Under the pieces are notes generated by a model. The model searched no databases and was not told where the DNA came from. It worked only from the letters and a program-made list of their open reading frames with translations. Positions 17,318 to 22,440 of a DNA stretch of 22,440 nucleotides are shown in pieces (positions within the stretch are counted from its first letter, which is position 1; every line of letters starts with the position of its first letter). The stretch spans positions 1 to 22,440 of the forward strand of contig DRPD01000226.1 in assembly GCA_011374735.1 (NCBI GenBank), in the 5' to 3' direction. Both the position numbers and the translations under genes were made by a program. This stretch comes from Thermopetrobacter sp. Its GTDB lineage: Bacteria; Pseudomonadota; Alphaproteobacteria; Rhizobiales; Aestuariivirgaceae.

Positions 17318-17926
17318 ATGCCGATGACCAACCACCGGATGATCCGCACCTTGAGCACGCTGTTCGCGCTGGCGGCGATCGCCGCGGTGGCCGCCTTTCT
17401 GTTCGCGGCGCGCGAACATGACGCCCCGGCGCCGACCAAGCGCCAGCCGTTGCCCAAGGATGCGGCCAGGGCTGAAATGGTGCGCCTGTCGGGGCTTGAC
17501 GAACATGGCCGCCCCTATGCCTTTCAGGCGCGGCTGGCCGAACGCCTGGAAGTGGACAAGAACAGCATCCGCTTGCGCGCCCCGCGCGGCGAGATGTCCC
17601 TTGGCGACGACGGCAAGCTGATCTTCTCCGCCGACACGGGGCGCTACATGCAACAACAGCGGCATTTGCATTTGCGCCTCAACGTGCGTATCAGCCAGCC
17701 CGGGGCCTATGAGCTGGAAGGCATCGACGTGCTGATGGAGCTTGCCTCGCGGCGCATCCGCAGCGATCATCCGGTGCGCCTGATACTGAGCAACGGCGAG
17801 GTGCGCGCCCAGGGCATGCGCATGGACGCCAAACGCCGCGTCTGGCGTTTCAAGGGACCGGTGGTCAGCCAGTTCGACATCGGCGAACGAGCCTCCGCGG
17901 ATGAAGCGCCGAAACGCATCCGCTGA
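17318..17926 (+). CDS. lptC: LPS export protein LptC
   Basis: LptC is a bitopic inner-membrane protein that passes lipopolysaccharide from the LptB2FG transporter to periplasmic LptA. The 202-residue product has one N-terminal transmembrane helix (about residues 8-30, TLSTLFALAAIAAVAAFLFA) followed by a periplasmic domain. That domain contains RLSGLDEHGRPYAFQARLAE, near-regular short beta segments and a C-terminal NGEVRAQGMRMD, as in alphaproteobacterial LptC. The sequence of this family is poorly conserved; position directly before lptA and lptB makes the call secure. The start may be ATG 17314 in another frame, 17318, or 17324 (MTNHRMIR); 17318 and 17324 differ by two residues and neither has a strong ribosome binding site. 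TATGCT at 17274-17279 could be a -10 box, but its -35 is poor. Confidence 0.88.
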   Translation: MPMTNHRMIRTLSTLFALAAIAAVAAFLFAAREHDAPAPTKRQPLPKDAARAEMVRLSGLDEHGRPYAFQARLAERLEVDKNSIRLRAPRGEMSLGDDGKLIFSADTGRYMQQQRHLHLRLNVRISQPGAYELEGIDVLMELASRRIRSDHPVRLILSNGEVRAQGMRMDAKRRVWRFKGPVVSQFDIGERASADEAPKRIR

Positions 17927-17955
17927 ATGCACAACCTCATGGACGGGAACGCGAC

Positions 17956-18462
17956 ATGGCCAAGACCAAGACCCTGCATCGACTGATCCTCATCCCCGCA
18001 TTAGCCTGCGGGTTGCTGTCGGGCGCCGCCTCCATGCCGGCGGCGGCGGGCAATGGCGGCAAGGTGGACATCACCTCCGATGCGCTGGCCTTCACCGGGG
18101 ACGGCAAGCGCGCGGTGTTCACCGGCCATGTGCGGGCCAGACGCAAGGACACGACGCTGACGGCCGACAAGCTGGTGGTGTTCTTCCGTGTGCGCAAGAC
18201 GAAGGACGGCGAGGAGAAGCGCAAGGCCAGTCATTTCGTGGCCACCGGCAAGGTGAAGATCATCACCAGCGACCAGACCGTCACCGGCCAGCGCGCGGAA
18301 ATGGATCTGGCTAAGGATCTGCTCACCGTCACCGGCAACGTGCGGGTCACCGGCCGCGACGCCACGGTGCGGGCGCAAAAGTTCATTCATGACATCAGGC
18401 GCGGCGTCTCGAAGATGATCGCCGAGACGGGGGGGCGGGTGCATGGCGTTTTTTCGGAGTAG
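17956..18462 (+). CDS. lptA: LPS transport periplasmic protein LptA
   Basis: LptA forms the periplasmic bridge that carries lipopolysaccharide to the outer-membrane LptD/E complex. It is 168 residues with a signal peptide: KTKTLHRLILIP, a hydrophobic core, and a probable cut after MPAAA at about residue 31. The mature protein is the OstA/LptA beta-jellyroll repeat: VDITSDALAFTGDGKRAVFT, GHVRARRKDTTLTADKL, FVATGKVKIITSDQTVTGQR, and LLTVTGNVRVTGRDATVRAQ. It lies 29 bases after lptC, and its last 20 bases overlap lptB in another frame. LptD, LptE, LptF and LptG are not in the window. The cysteine in ALACGLL does not make a good lipobox, so a lipoprotein is unlikely. Confidence 0.92.
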   Translation: MAKTKTLHRLILIPALACGLLSGAASMPAAAGNGGKVDITSDALAFTGDGKRAVFTGHVRARRKDTTLTADKLVVFFRVRKTKDGEEKRKASHFVATGKVKIITSDQTVTGQRAEMDLAKDLLTVTGNVRVTGRDATVRAQKFIHDIRRGVSKMIAETGGRVHGVFSE

Positions 18463-19246
18463 GGCCGCAACCGGCGCCGCCACCGGGGCGGAGGCTGGCC
18501 ATGAGGTATTGCGCGAGGTGGCGCAAGGCACCATCGTCGCCGATACGCTCGTCAAGGTCTATCGCCGCCGCGCCGTGGTCGATGGCGTCTCGCTCACCGT
18601 GCGCCGTGGCGAGGCGGTGGGCCTGCTGGGCCCCAACGGGGCCGGCAAGACCACCATGTTCTACATGATCAGCGGCCTCATCGCCGCCGACCAGGGGCGC
18701 ATCTTCATCGACGGCAACGAGGTCACCGATTTGCCGCTGCACCGCCGGGCGCGGCTCGGCATCGGCTATCTGCCGCAGGAGCCTTCGGTGTTCCGCCGCC
18801 TGACGGTGGCGGAGAACATCAACGCAGTGCTGCAACTGAGGGTCAGGGGCCGGTTGCGACAGGAGCGGCGGCTGGAGCAGCTGCTGGCCGAATTCGGGCT
18901 GCAAAAGCTGCGCGGTTCCACCGGCGCGGCGCTTTCCGGCGGCGAGCGCCGGCGGGTCGAGCTGGCCCGCGCCCTGGCCGCCGAACCGCGTTACATGCTG
19001 CTCGACGAACCGTTCGCCGGCGTCGATCCCATCGCCATCAACGACATCCGCCACATGGTGCGCCACCTCACTGATCGCGGCATCGGCGTGCTGATCACCG
19101 ATCACAACGTGCGCGAGACGCTGGAGCTGGTGGATCGCGCCCTGATCATCTACGACGGCAAGACCCTGACCGAGGGCACGCCGGACGAAATTCTCGCCAA
19201 CGAGGACGTGCGGCGCCACTACCTGGGCCGCGAGTTCCGCCTGTAG
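18443..19246 (+). CDS. lptB: LPS export ABC transporter ATP-binding protein LptB
   Basis: LptB is the cytoplasmic ATPase of the LptB2FG complex that extracts lipopolysaccharide from the inner membrane. All ABC motifs are present: Walker A GPNGAGKTT (63-71), Q-loop YLPQEPSVFRRLT, signature LSGGERRR (about 164), Walker B MLLDEPFAGVDP (about 184-195) and switch histidine in ITDHNV. The C-terminal GTPDEILANEDVRRHYLGREF is typical of LptB. At 267 residues it is ~26 longer than E. coli LptB; the extra N-terminal residues are low-complexity (ATGAATGAEAGHE). ATG 18443 lies inside lptA, preceded by a G-rich run; an in-frame GTG at 18518 would give the standard length. rpoN and hpf, which often follow lptB in proteobacteria, are absent: fmt starts 26 bases later. 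Confidence 0.96.
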   Translation: MAFFRSRAATGAATGAEAGHEVLREVAQGTIVADTLVKVYRRRAVVDGVSLTVRRGEAVGLLGPNGAGKTTMFYMISGLIAADQGRIFIDGNEVTDLPLHRRARLGIGYLPQEPSVFRRLTVAENINAVLQLRVRGRLRQERRLEQLLAEFGLQKLRGSTGAALSGGERRRVELARALAAEPRYMLLDEPFAGVDPIAINDIRHMVRHLTDRGIGVLITDHNVRETLELVDRALIIYDGKTLTEGTPDEILANEDVRRHYLGREFRL

Positions 19247-19272
19247 GGTCGTCAACGACGGAAGGTGGCCAC

Positions 19273-20205
19273 ATGCGGCTCGTGTTCATGGGATCGCCGG
19301 ACTTCGCCGTGCCCACCTTGCAAGCCCTGCACGGGGCCGGTCACGACATCGTCGCCGTCTACAGCCAGCCGCCGAAACCGGCCGGGCGCGGCAAGCGGTT
19401 GCGCCAAACGCCGGTGCATCGGCTGGCGGCGGAACTCGGCCTGCCGGTGTTCACGCCGAAAAGCCTCAAGAGCGCCGAGGAGCAGGCCGCCTTCGCCGCT
19501 CATCGGGCCGACGCGGCGGTGGTGGCGGCCTATGGGCTGATCCTGCCCGAAGCGGTGCTCCGCGCGCCACGCTTCGGCTGTTACAACCTGCATGCCTCCC
19601 TGCTGCCGCGCTGGCGCGGCGCCGCCCCCATCCAGCGCGCCATCATGGCCGGCGACGACATCACCGGGGTGTGCGTCATGCGCATGGACGCCGGGCTGGA
19701 CACCGGCGACGTGTGCGCCTGCGAGGAGGTGGCGATCGCCCCGGAAACGACGGCCGGCGATCTGCACGACCTGCTGGCGGAGAAAGGCGCGCGGCTGATG
19801 TTGGACGCCATGGCCCGGCTTGAGCGCGATGGCCGGCTCGACTGCCGCGCTCAGGCCGAAGAGGGCGTCACCTACGCCGCCAGGATCGCCAAGCGCAAGG
19901 CGGCCATCGATTTCGCCCGCCCGGCGTCTGAAGTGCTGGCCCACATCCACGGCCTGTCGCCGTGGCCCGGCGCCCATGCGGCGTTGCCGTTGAAGGGCGG
20001 CCCGGTGCGCCTGCGCATCCTCAAGGCGCGGCTGGCCGACGGGCGGGGGCGGCCCGGCGAAGTGCTCGATGATGATCTCACCATCGCCTGCGCCACGGGT
20101 GCCATCCGGCCGTTGCTCGTGCAGCGCGCCGGCAAGGCGCCGATGGAAACGGCGGCCTTCCTGCGCGGCACGCCCGTCGCCCCCGGCACCGTGCTGGGAG
20201 CCTGA
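19273..20205 (+). CDS. fmt: Methionyl-tRNA formyltransferase
   Basis: Fmt formylates the methionine on initiator tRNA using 10-formyl-tetrahydrofolate, allowing normal bacterial translation initiation. The 310-residue length is standard. The N-terminal catalytic domain opens with [19 protein letters not shown]. It carries the catalytic triad N105, H107 ([19 protein letters not shown]) and D143 (MDAGLDTGD), equal to N108, H110 and D146 of E. coli Fmt. The tRNA-binding C-terminal domain includes [11 protein letters not shown]. The ribosome binding site GGAAGG lies 9 bases before the ATG. The peptide deformylase gene def, usually just upstream, is not here; lptB is. truA follows after only 4 bases, the normal fmt-truA order in this class. 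Confidence 0.97.
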   Translation: MRLVFMGSPDFAVPTLQALHGAGHDIVAVYSQPPKPAGRGKRLRQTPVHRLAAELGLPVFTPKSLKSAEEQAAFAAHRADAAVVAAYGLILPEAVLRAPRFGCYNLHASLLPRWRGAAPIQRAIMAGDDITGVCVMRMDAGLDTGDVCACEEVAIAPETTAGDLHDLLAEKGARLMLDAMARLERDGRLDCRAQAEEGVTYAARIAKRKAAIDFARPASEVLAHIHGLSPWPGAHAALPLKGGPVRLRILKARLADGRGRPGEVLDDDLTIACATGAIRPLLVQRAGKAPMETAAFLRGTPVAPGTVLGA

Positions 20206-20209
20206 GCCG

Positions 20210-20947
20210 ATGCCACGCTATCGCCTGCTCATCGAATACGACGGCGGTCCCTTCGTCGGCTGGCAGCGCCAGGCCAACGGCCCGTCGGTGCAAGCGGCGC
20301 TGGAAGACGCCATCTTCGCCATGACCGGGGAGCGAACGGCGGTGTTCGGCGCCGGGCGCACCGATGCCGGGGTGCACGCCCTGGGGCAGGTGGCCCATGT
20401 CGATCTCGACAAGGAAATCACCGCCCACCGCCTGCGCGAGGGGCTGAATCATCATCTGCGCCCGGCCCCGGTGGTGGTGCTGAACGCCGATCGCGCGGCG
20501 GACGATTTTCACGCCCGTTTCAATGCCGTGAAGCGCCATTACCTGTATCGCATTCTCAACCGCCACAGCCCCCCGGCGCTCGACCGCGGCCGGGTGTGGC
20601 ACGTGCCGGGGCCGCTCGACGCCGGCGTGATGCACGAAGCGGCCCAGGTGCTGGTGGGCTACCATGACTTCACCACCTTCCGCGCCGCCCAGTGTCAGGC
20701 CAAAAGTCCGCTGAAGACACTCGACGCCATTGCCGTCAGCCGCCGGGCCGACGAGATCGCCATCACCGTTTCGGCCCGCTCCTTCCTGCACCATCAGGTG
20801 CGCTCCATTGCCGGCTCGCTGAAGCTGGTGGGGGAGGGCAAATGGACGGCGGAGGACTTGCTGGCCGCGCTTCAGGCCCGTGACCGCGCCGCCTGCGGCC
20901 CCGTCGCTCCGCCGCAGGGCCTGTATCTGACACGGGTGGACTATTGA
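20210..20947 (+). CDS. truA: tRNA pseudouridine(38-40) synthase TruA
   Basis: TruA converts uridines 38, 39 and 40 in the anticodon arm of many tRNAs to pseudouridine. The 245-residue product is the usual size. The catalytic aspartate is D52 in [15 protein letters not shown]. Other family landmarks are [17 protein letters not shown] at the start, [35 protein letters not shown], and [16 protein letters not shown]. The start at ATG 20210 is 4 bases after the fmt stop; the open frame further upstream lies within fmt. Transcription runs toward dapE on the opposite strand, into a 171-base junction full of inverted repeats. Confidence 0.97.
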   Translation: MPRYRLLIEYDGGPFVGWQRQANGPSVQAALEDAIFAMTGERTAVFGAGRTDAGVHALGQVAHVDLDKEITAHRLREGLNHHLRPAPVVVLNADRAADDFHARFNAVKRHYLYRILNRHSPPALDRGRVWHVPGPLDAGVMHEAAQVLVGYHDFTTFRAAQCQAKSPLKTLDAIAVSRRADEIAITVSARSFLHHQVRSIAGSLKLVGEGKWTAEDLLAALQARDRAACGPVAPPQGLYLTRVDY

Positions 20948-20961
20948 GCTGTTGTGCTGTC

Positions 20962-21042
20962 CATCTTCTCATGGGCTGTCAAGGATGCAACCGCTGACGC
21001 GGCGGCCCTTTAGGGCCGTCCTTGACAGCCCATGAGAAGATG
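20962..21042. repeat. Inverted repeat with 24-bp perfect arms and nested hairpin
   Basis: The arm at 20962-20985 (begins CATCTTCTCATGGG) is the exact reverse complement of 21019-21042 over 24 bases. The 33-base interior contains a second hairpin, CGGCCCTTTAGGGCCG (21003-21018). There is no T run after either outer arm: AAAAATGG follows on the plus strand, so it is not a textbook terminator for truA. There is no obvious flanking target duplication. It could be a bidirectional transcription block between convergent genes, a small RNA, or a short palindromic mobile element; copy number elsewhere in the genome would decide. Confidence 0.8.
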
Positions 21043-21090
21043 AAAAATGGCCATGAAGCGCCAATGGCGAAACATCGCCATTGGCGCTTC
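21043..21090 (-). terminator. 16-bp perfect stem-loop, possible distal terminator for dapE
   Basis: GAAGCGCCAATGGCGA (21055-21070) and its exact reverse complement (21075-21090) flank a 4-base loop AACA. Reading on the minus strand from dapE, the stem is followed after 7 bases by five Ts (21047-21043). The spacing is longer than in an ideal intrinsic terminator, but the stem is very stable. On the plus strand no T run follows. Confidence 0.55.
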
Positions 21091-21103
21091 TCTGAGAAAA
21101 CAG

Positions 21104-21120
21104 GATCGGAAAGACCGATC
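21104..21120 (-). terminator. Short hairpin at the dapE stop, candidate intrinsic terminator
   Basis: GATCGG (21104-21109) and CCGATC (21115-21120) make a 6-bp stem with a 5-base loop that overlaps the first two bases of the dapE stop codon region. On the minus strand the stem is followed by CTG and then TTTT. It is a plausible weak terminator directly at the gene end, backed by the stronger stem 14 bases further on. Confidence 0.45.
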
Positions 21121-22294
21121 ACCCCCCGGCGCGGGCGAAGAACAGATCGATCATCCGCCGATAGACCGCCTTCAGCCGCTCGATGTCGGCCACGTCGGCC
21201 CGTTCGTTCACCTGATGGATGGTGTCGTTGACGAGGCCGAACTCGATCACCGGGCAATGATCCTTGATGAATCGCGCATCGGACGTGCCGCCGCCGGTGG
21301 ACAGCCGCGGCGTCACCCCGCTCACCTCCGCGACCGCACGGCGCGCCACCTCCAGGATCGGCCCCTCTTCGGTGATGAACGCCTCGCCGGACACCGTCAT
21401 GCGAATGGCGAAGCGCACCCCGGTCTGTTCGGCCACCGCCTCGGCCTGCTGATGGGCCCAGCGTTCGATGCCGGCCGCCGTGTGCCGGGTGTTGAAGCGC
21501 ACGTTGGCCACCGCGCGGGCCGTTTCCGGGATGACGTTGGTGGCGGTGTTGTCGGTGTGCATTTGCGAGAACACCACCGTGGAGGGCTGGAAATGCCGCG
21601 TGCCGTCATCGAGCGGCGTGGAGGCCATGCGGTCGATCAGCCGGGCCAGCGCATGCACCGGGTTGAGCGCCTTTTCCGGATAGGCGGTGTGGCCCTGCAC
21701 GCCCCGTGCGGTGATATACAGGTTCAGCGAACCGCGCCGCCCGTTCTTGATGGTGTCACCCAGCATCTCGGTGCAGGTCGGCTCGCCGACGATGCAGGCG
21801 TCCGGGATGTGGCCGTGTTCGGCCATCCAGTCCAGCACCTTCCGCGTGCCGTTGATGGCCGGGCCTTCCTCGTCGCCGGTGATCAGCAGCGACACGCGCC
21901 CCGCCGCGTCATCGCCCCGTTCCCGCGCCCAGTCGATGGCGGCGGCGGCGAAGGCGGCGACGGCCGTCTTCATGTCCTGCGCGCCGCGCCCATACAGCAC
22001 GCCGTTTTCGATCACCGCGTCGAACGGCGGATGCAGCCAGCTCGCCGCGTCGCCCGGCGGCACCACGTCGGTATGCCCGGCGAAGCACAAGTGCGGGCCG
22101 CGCTGACCGAACACGGCGAACAGGTTGGCCACCTCCGCCGTGCCGGCCTCGGAGAATACCAGCCGCTGGCAGGCGAACCCGGCCGGGGTGAGCGCCGCTT
22201 GCAGCACGTCCAGCGCCCCGGCGTCCTCCGGCGTCACCGACGGACAGCGGATCAGGGCCTGCGACAGGGCGATGACGTCAACCGGCGTGGGCAT
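21119..22294 (-). CDS. dapE: Succinyl-diaminopimelate desuccinylase
   Basis: DapE hydrolyses N-succinyl-L,L-diaminopimelate to diaminopimelate and succinate, in the lysine and peptidoglycan precursor pathway. It is a 391-residue di-zinc M20-family enzyme of normal length. Metal ligands and catalytic residues are all visible: H74 and D76 (CFAGHTDVVPPGD), D107 (GRGAQDMK), E142/E143 (ITGDEEGPAING), E171 (VGEPTC) and H360 (VNDTIHQVNE). The dimerisation domain lies in the middle (KNGRRGSLNLYITARGVQGH). ATG 22294 (MPTPVDVIALSQALIRCPSV) is chosen because it starts at the family N-terminus and has AGAAGGGAG about 9 bases before it; the frame extends 23 codons further without support. It is convergent with truA and divergent from the gene at 22393. 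dapD is not adjacent within the window. Confidence 0.97.
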   Translation of the reverse strand: MPTPVDVIALSQALIRCPSVTPEDAGALDVLQAALTPAGFACQRLVFSEAGTAEVANLFAVFGQRGPHLCFAGHTDVVPPGDAASWLHPPFDAVIENGVLYGRGAQDMKTAVAAFAAAAIDWARERGDDAAGRVSLLITGDEEGPAINGTRKVLDWMAEHGHIPDACIVGEPTCTEMLGDTIKNGRRGSLNLYITARGVQGHTAYPEKALNPVHALARLIDRMASTPLDDGTRHFQPSTVVFSQMHTDNTATNVIPETARAVANVRFNTRHTAAGIERWAHQQAEAVAEQTGVRFAIRMTVSGEAFITEEGPILEVARRAVAEVSGVTPRLSTGGGTSDARFIKDHCPVIEFGLVNDTIHQVNERADVADIERLKAVYRRMIDLFFARAGG

Positions 22295-22345
22295 GGGCGG
22301 CTCCCTTCTGGATATTCTCCCGTTGGCGATTGCACCCTTGCGCCG

Positions 22346-22365
22346 GTTTGGCCAAACTTGCAAGT
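22346..22365. promoter_or_regulatory. Two overlapping palindromes between dapE and the divergent gene
   Basis: GTTTGGCCAAAC (22346-22357) and ACTTGCAAGT (22356-22365) are each perfect palindromes, overlapping by two bases. They lie in the 98-base divergent spacer, about 52 bases before the dapE start and 28 before the start at 22393, so they are well placed for an operator serving both genes. On the minus strand TTTGGC and TGCAAT (22334-22329), 16 bases apart, could form a weak dapE promoter. I do not recognise the motif. Confidence 0.35.
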
Positions 22366-22392
22366 CCTGGCGAGGGGATAAAGGAGAGGCGC

Positions 22393-22440
22393 ATGAAGGG
22401 GAAAGACTGGCCGTCGGAGCTCACGCCCGATGAGGTGACG
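22393..22440 (+). CDS. Start of a gene leaving the window; possibly methionine-sulfoxide reductase MsrP
   Basis: ATG 22393 is preceded by AAAGGAGAG, a strong ribosome binding site about 5-8 bases away. The 16 visible codons read MKGKDWPSELTPDEVT. Catalytic subunits of the periplasmic methionine-sulfoxide reductase MsrP (YedY) begin with a short stretch of the type SEVTPE followed by a twin-arginine signal, so this N-terminus is compatible with MsrP. The twin-arginine motif would lie beyond the window, so the identification is only a suggestion. The coding start itself is well supported. Confidence 0.5.
   Translation, partial: MKGKDWPSELTPDEVT

Noticed and set aside
18001..18018. Possible lipoprotein signal (ALAC) in LptA
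   Set aside because: The residues before the cysteine do not fit a lipobox, and LptA proteins are soluble periplasmic proteins with an ordinary signal peptide.
20962..21042. IS or MITE terminal repeats with target-site duplication
   Set aside because: No flanking direct repeat is visible, and the interior is only 33 bases. I report it as an inverted repeat of unknown nature instead.

Overview
This is a very GC-rich chromosomal window carrying mostly single-copy housekeeping genes. It looks like an alphaproteobacterium. The reasons are the mutS-glnD-murJ adjacency, the trpB-trpA-accD cluster, an AccD that has lost three of the four zinc-ribbon cysteines, and the Smr protein / short XRE regulator pair. 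I cannot assign an order or genus. I found no tRNA, rRNA, CRISPR array, transposase, integrase or phage gene.

Bases 1-9257 are all on the plus strand and tightly packed. They hold the 3' end of proA (proline synthesis), mutS (mismatch repair), glnD (nitrogen sensing through PII), murJ (lipid II flippase), a YcbL-type metallo-hydrolase, an Smr-domain protein and an XRE-type regulator. The stop and start codons of murJ/hydrolase and Smr/XRE overlap, which suggests translational coupling.

Bases 9271-14134 are the accessory part. They hold a polytopic membrane protein resembling VpsF/O-antigen polymerase-type proteins (+), a Tex30-like alpha/beta hydrolase (-) whose 3' end overlaps it by 100 bp, a solitary periplasmic solute-binding protein (-), and a cellulose-synthase-like family 2 glycosyltransferase (+). 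The membrane protein and the glycosyltransferase could both serve surface polysaccharide synthesis, but this is inference. A strong hairpin with a G-quadruplex motif lies between the two minus-strand genes.

Bases 14168-20947 return to core metabolism on the plus strand: trpB-trpA-accD (tryptophan synthase and the acetyl-CoA carboxylase beta subunit, with overlapping starts and stops), lptC-lptA-lptB (lipopolysaccharide transport), then fmt-truA (initiator tRNA formylation and tRNA pseudouridylation). A 14-bp perfect palindrome sits in front of trpB.

Bases 20948-22440 hold a convergent junction between truA and dapE (-) with three successive inverted repeats, one of them with 24-bp perfect arms. 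Next come dapE (lysine/diaminopimelate synthesis), a small intergenic region with two overlapping palindromes, and the first 16 codons of a plus-strand gene that leaves the window.

I did not find a clear new multi-gene system. The most unusual signals are the non-coding palindromic structures (20962-21120, 11243-11302, 14168-14181), the antisense gene overlap at 10584-10683 and the small surface-related block around it.
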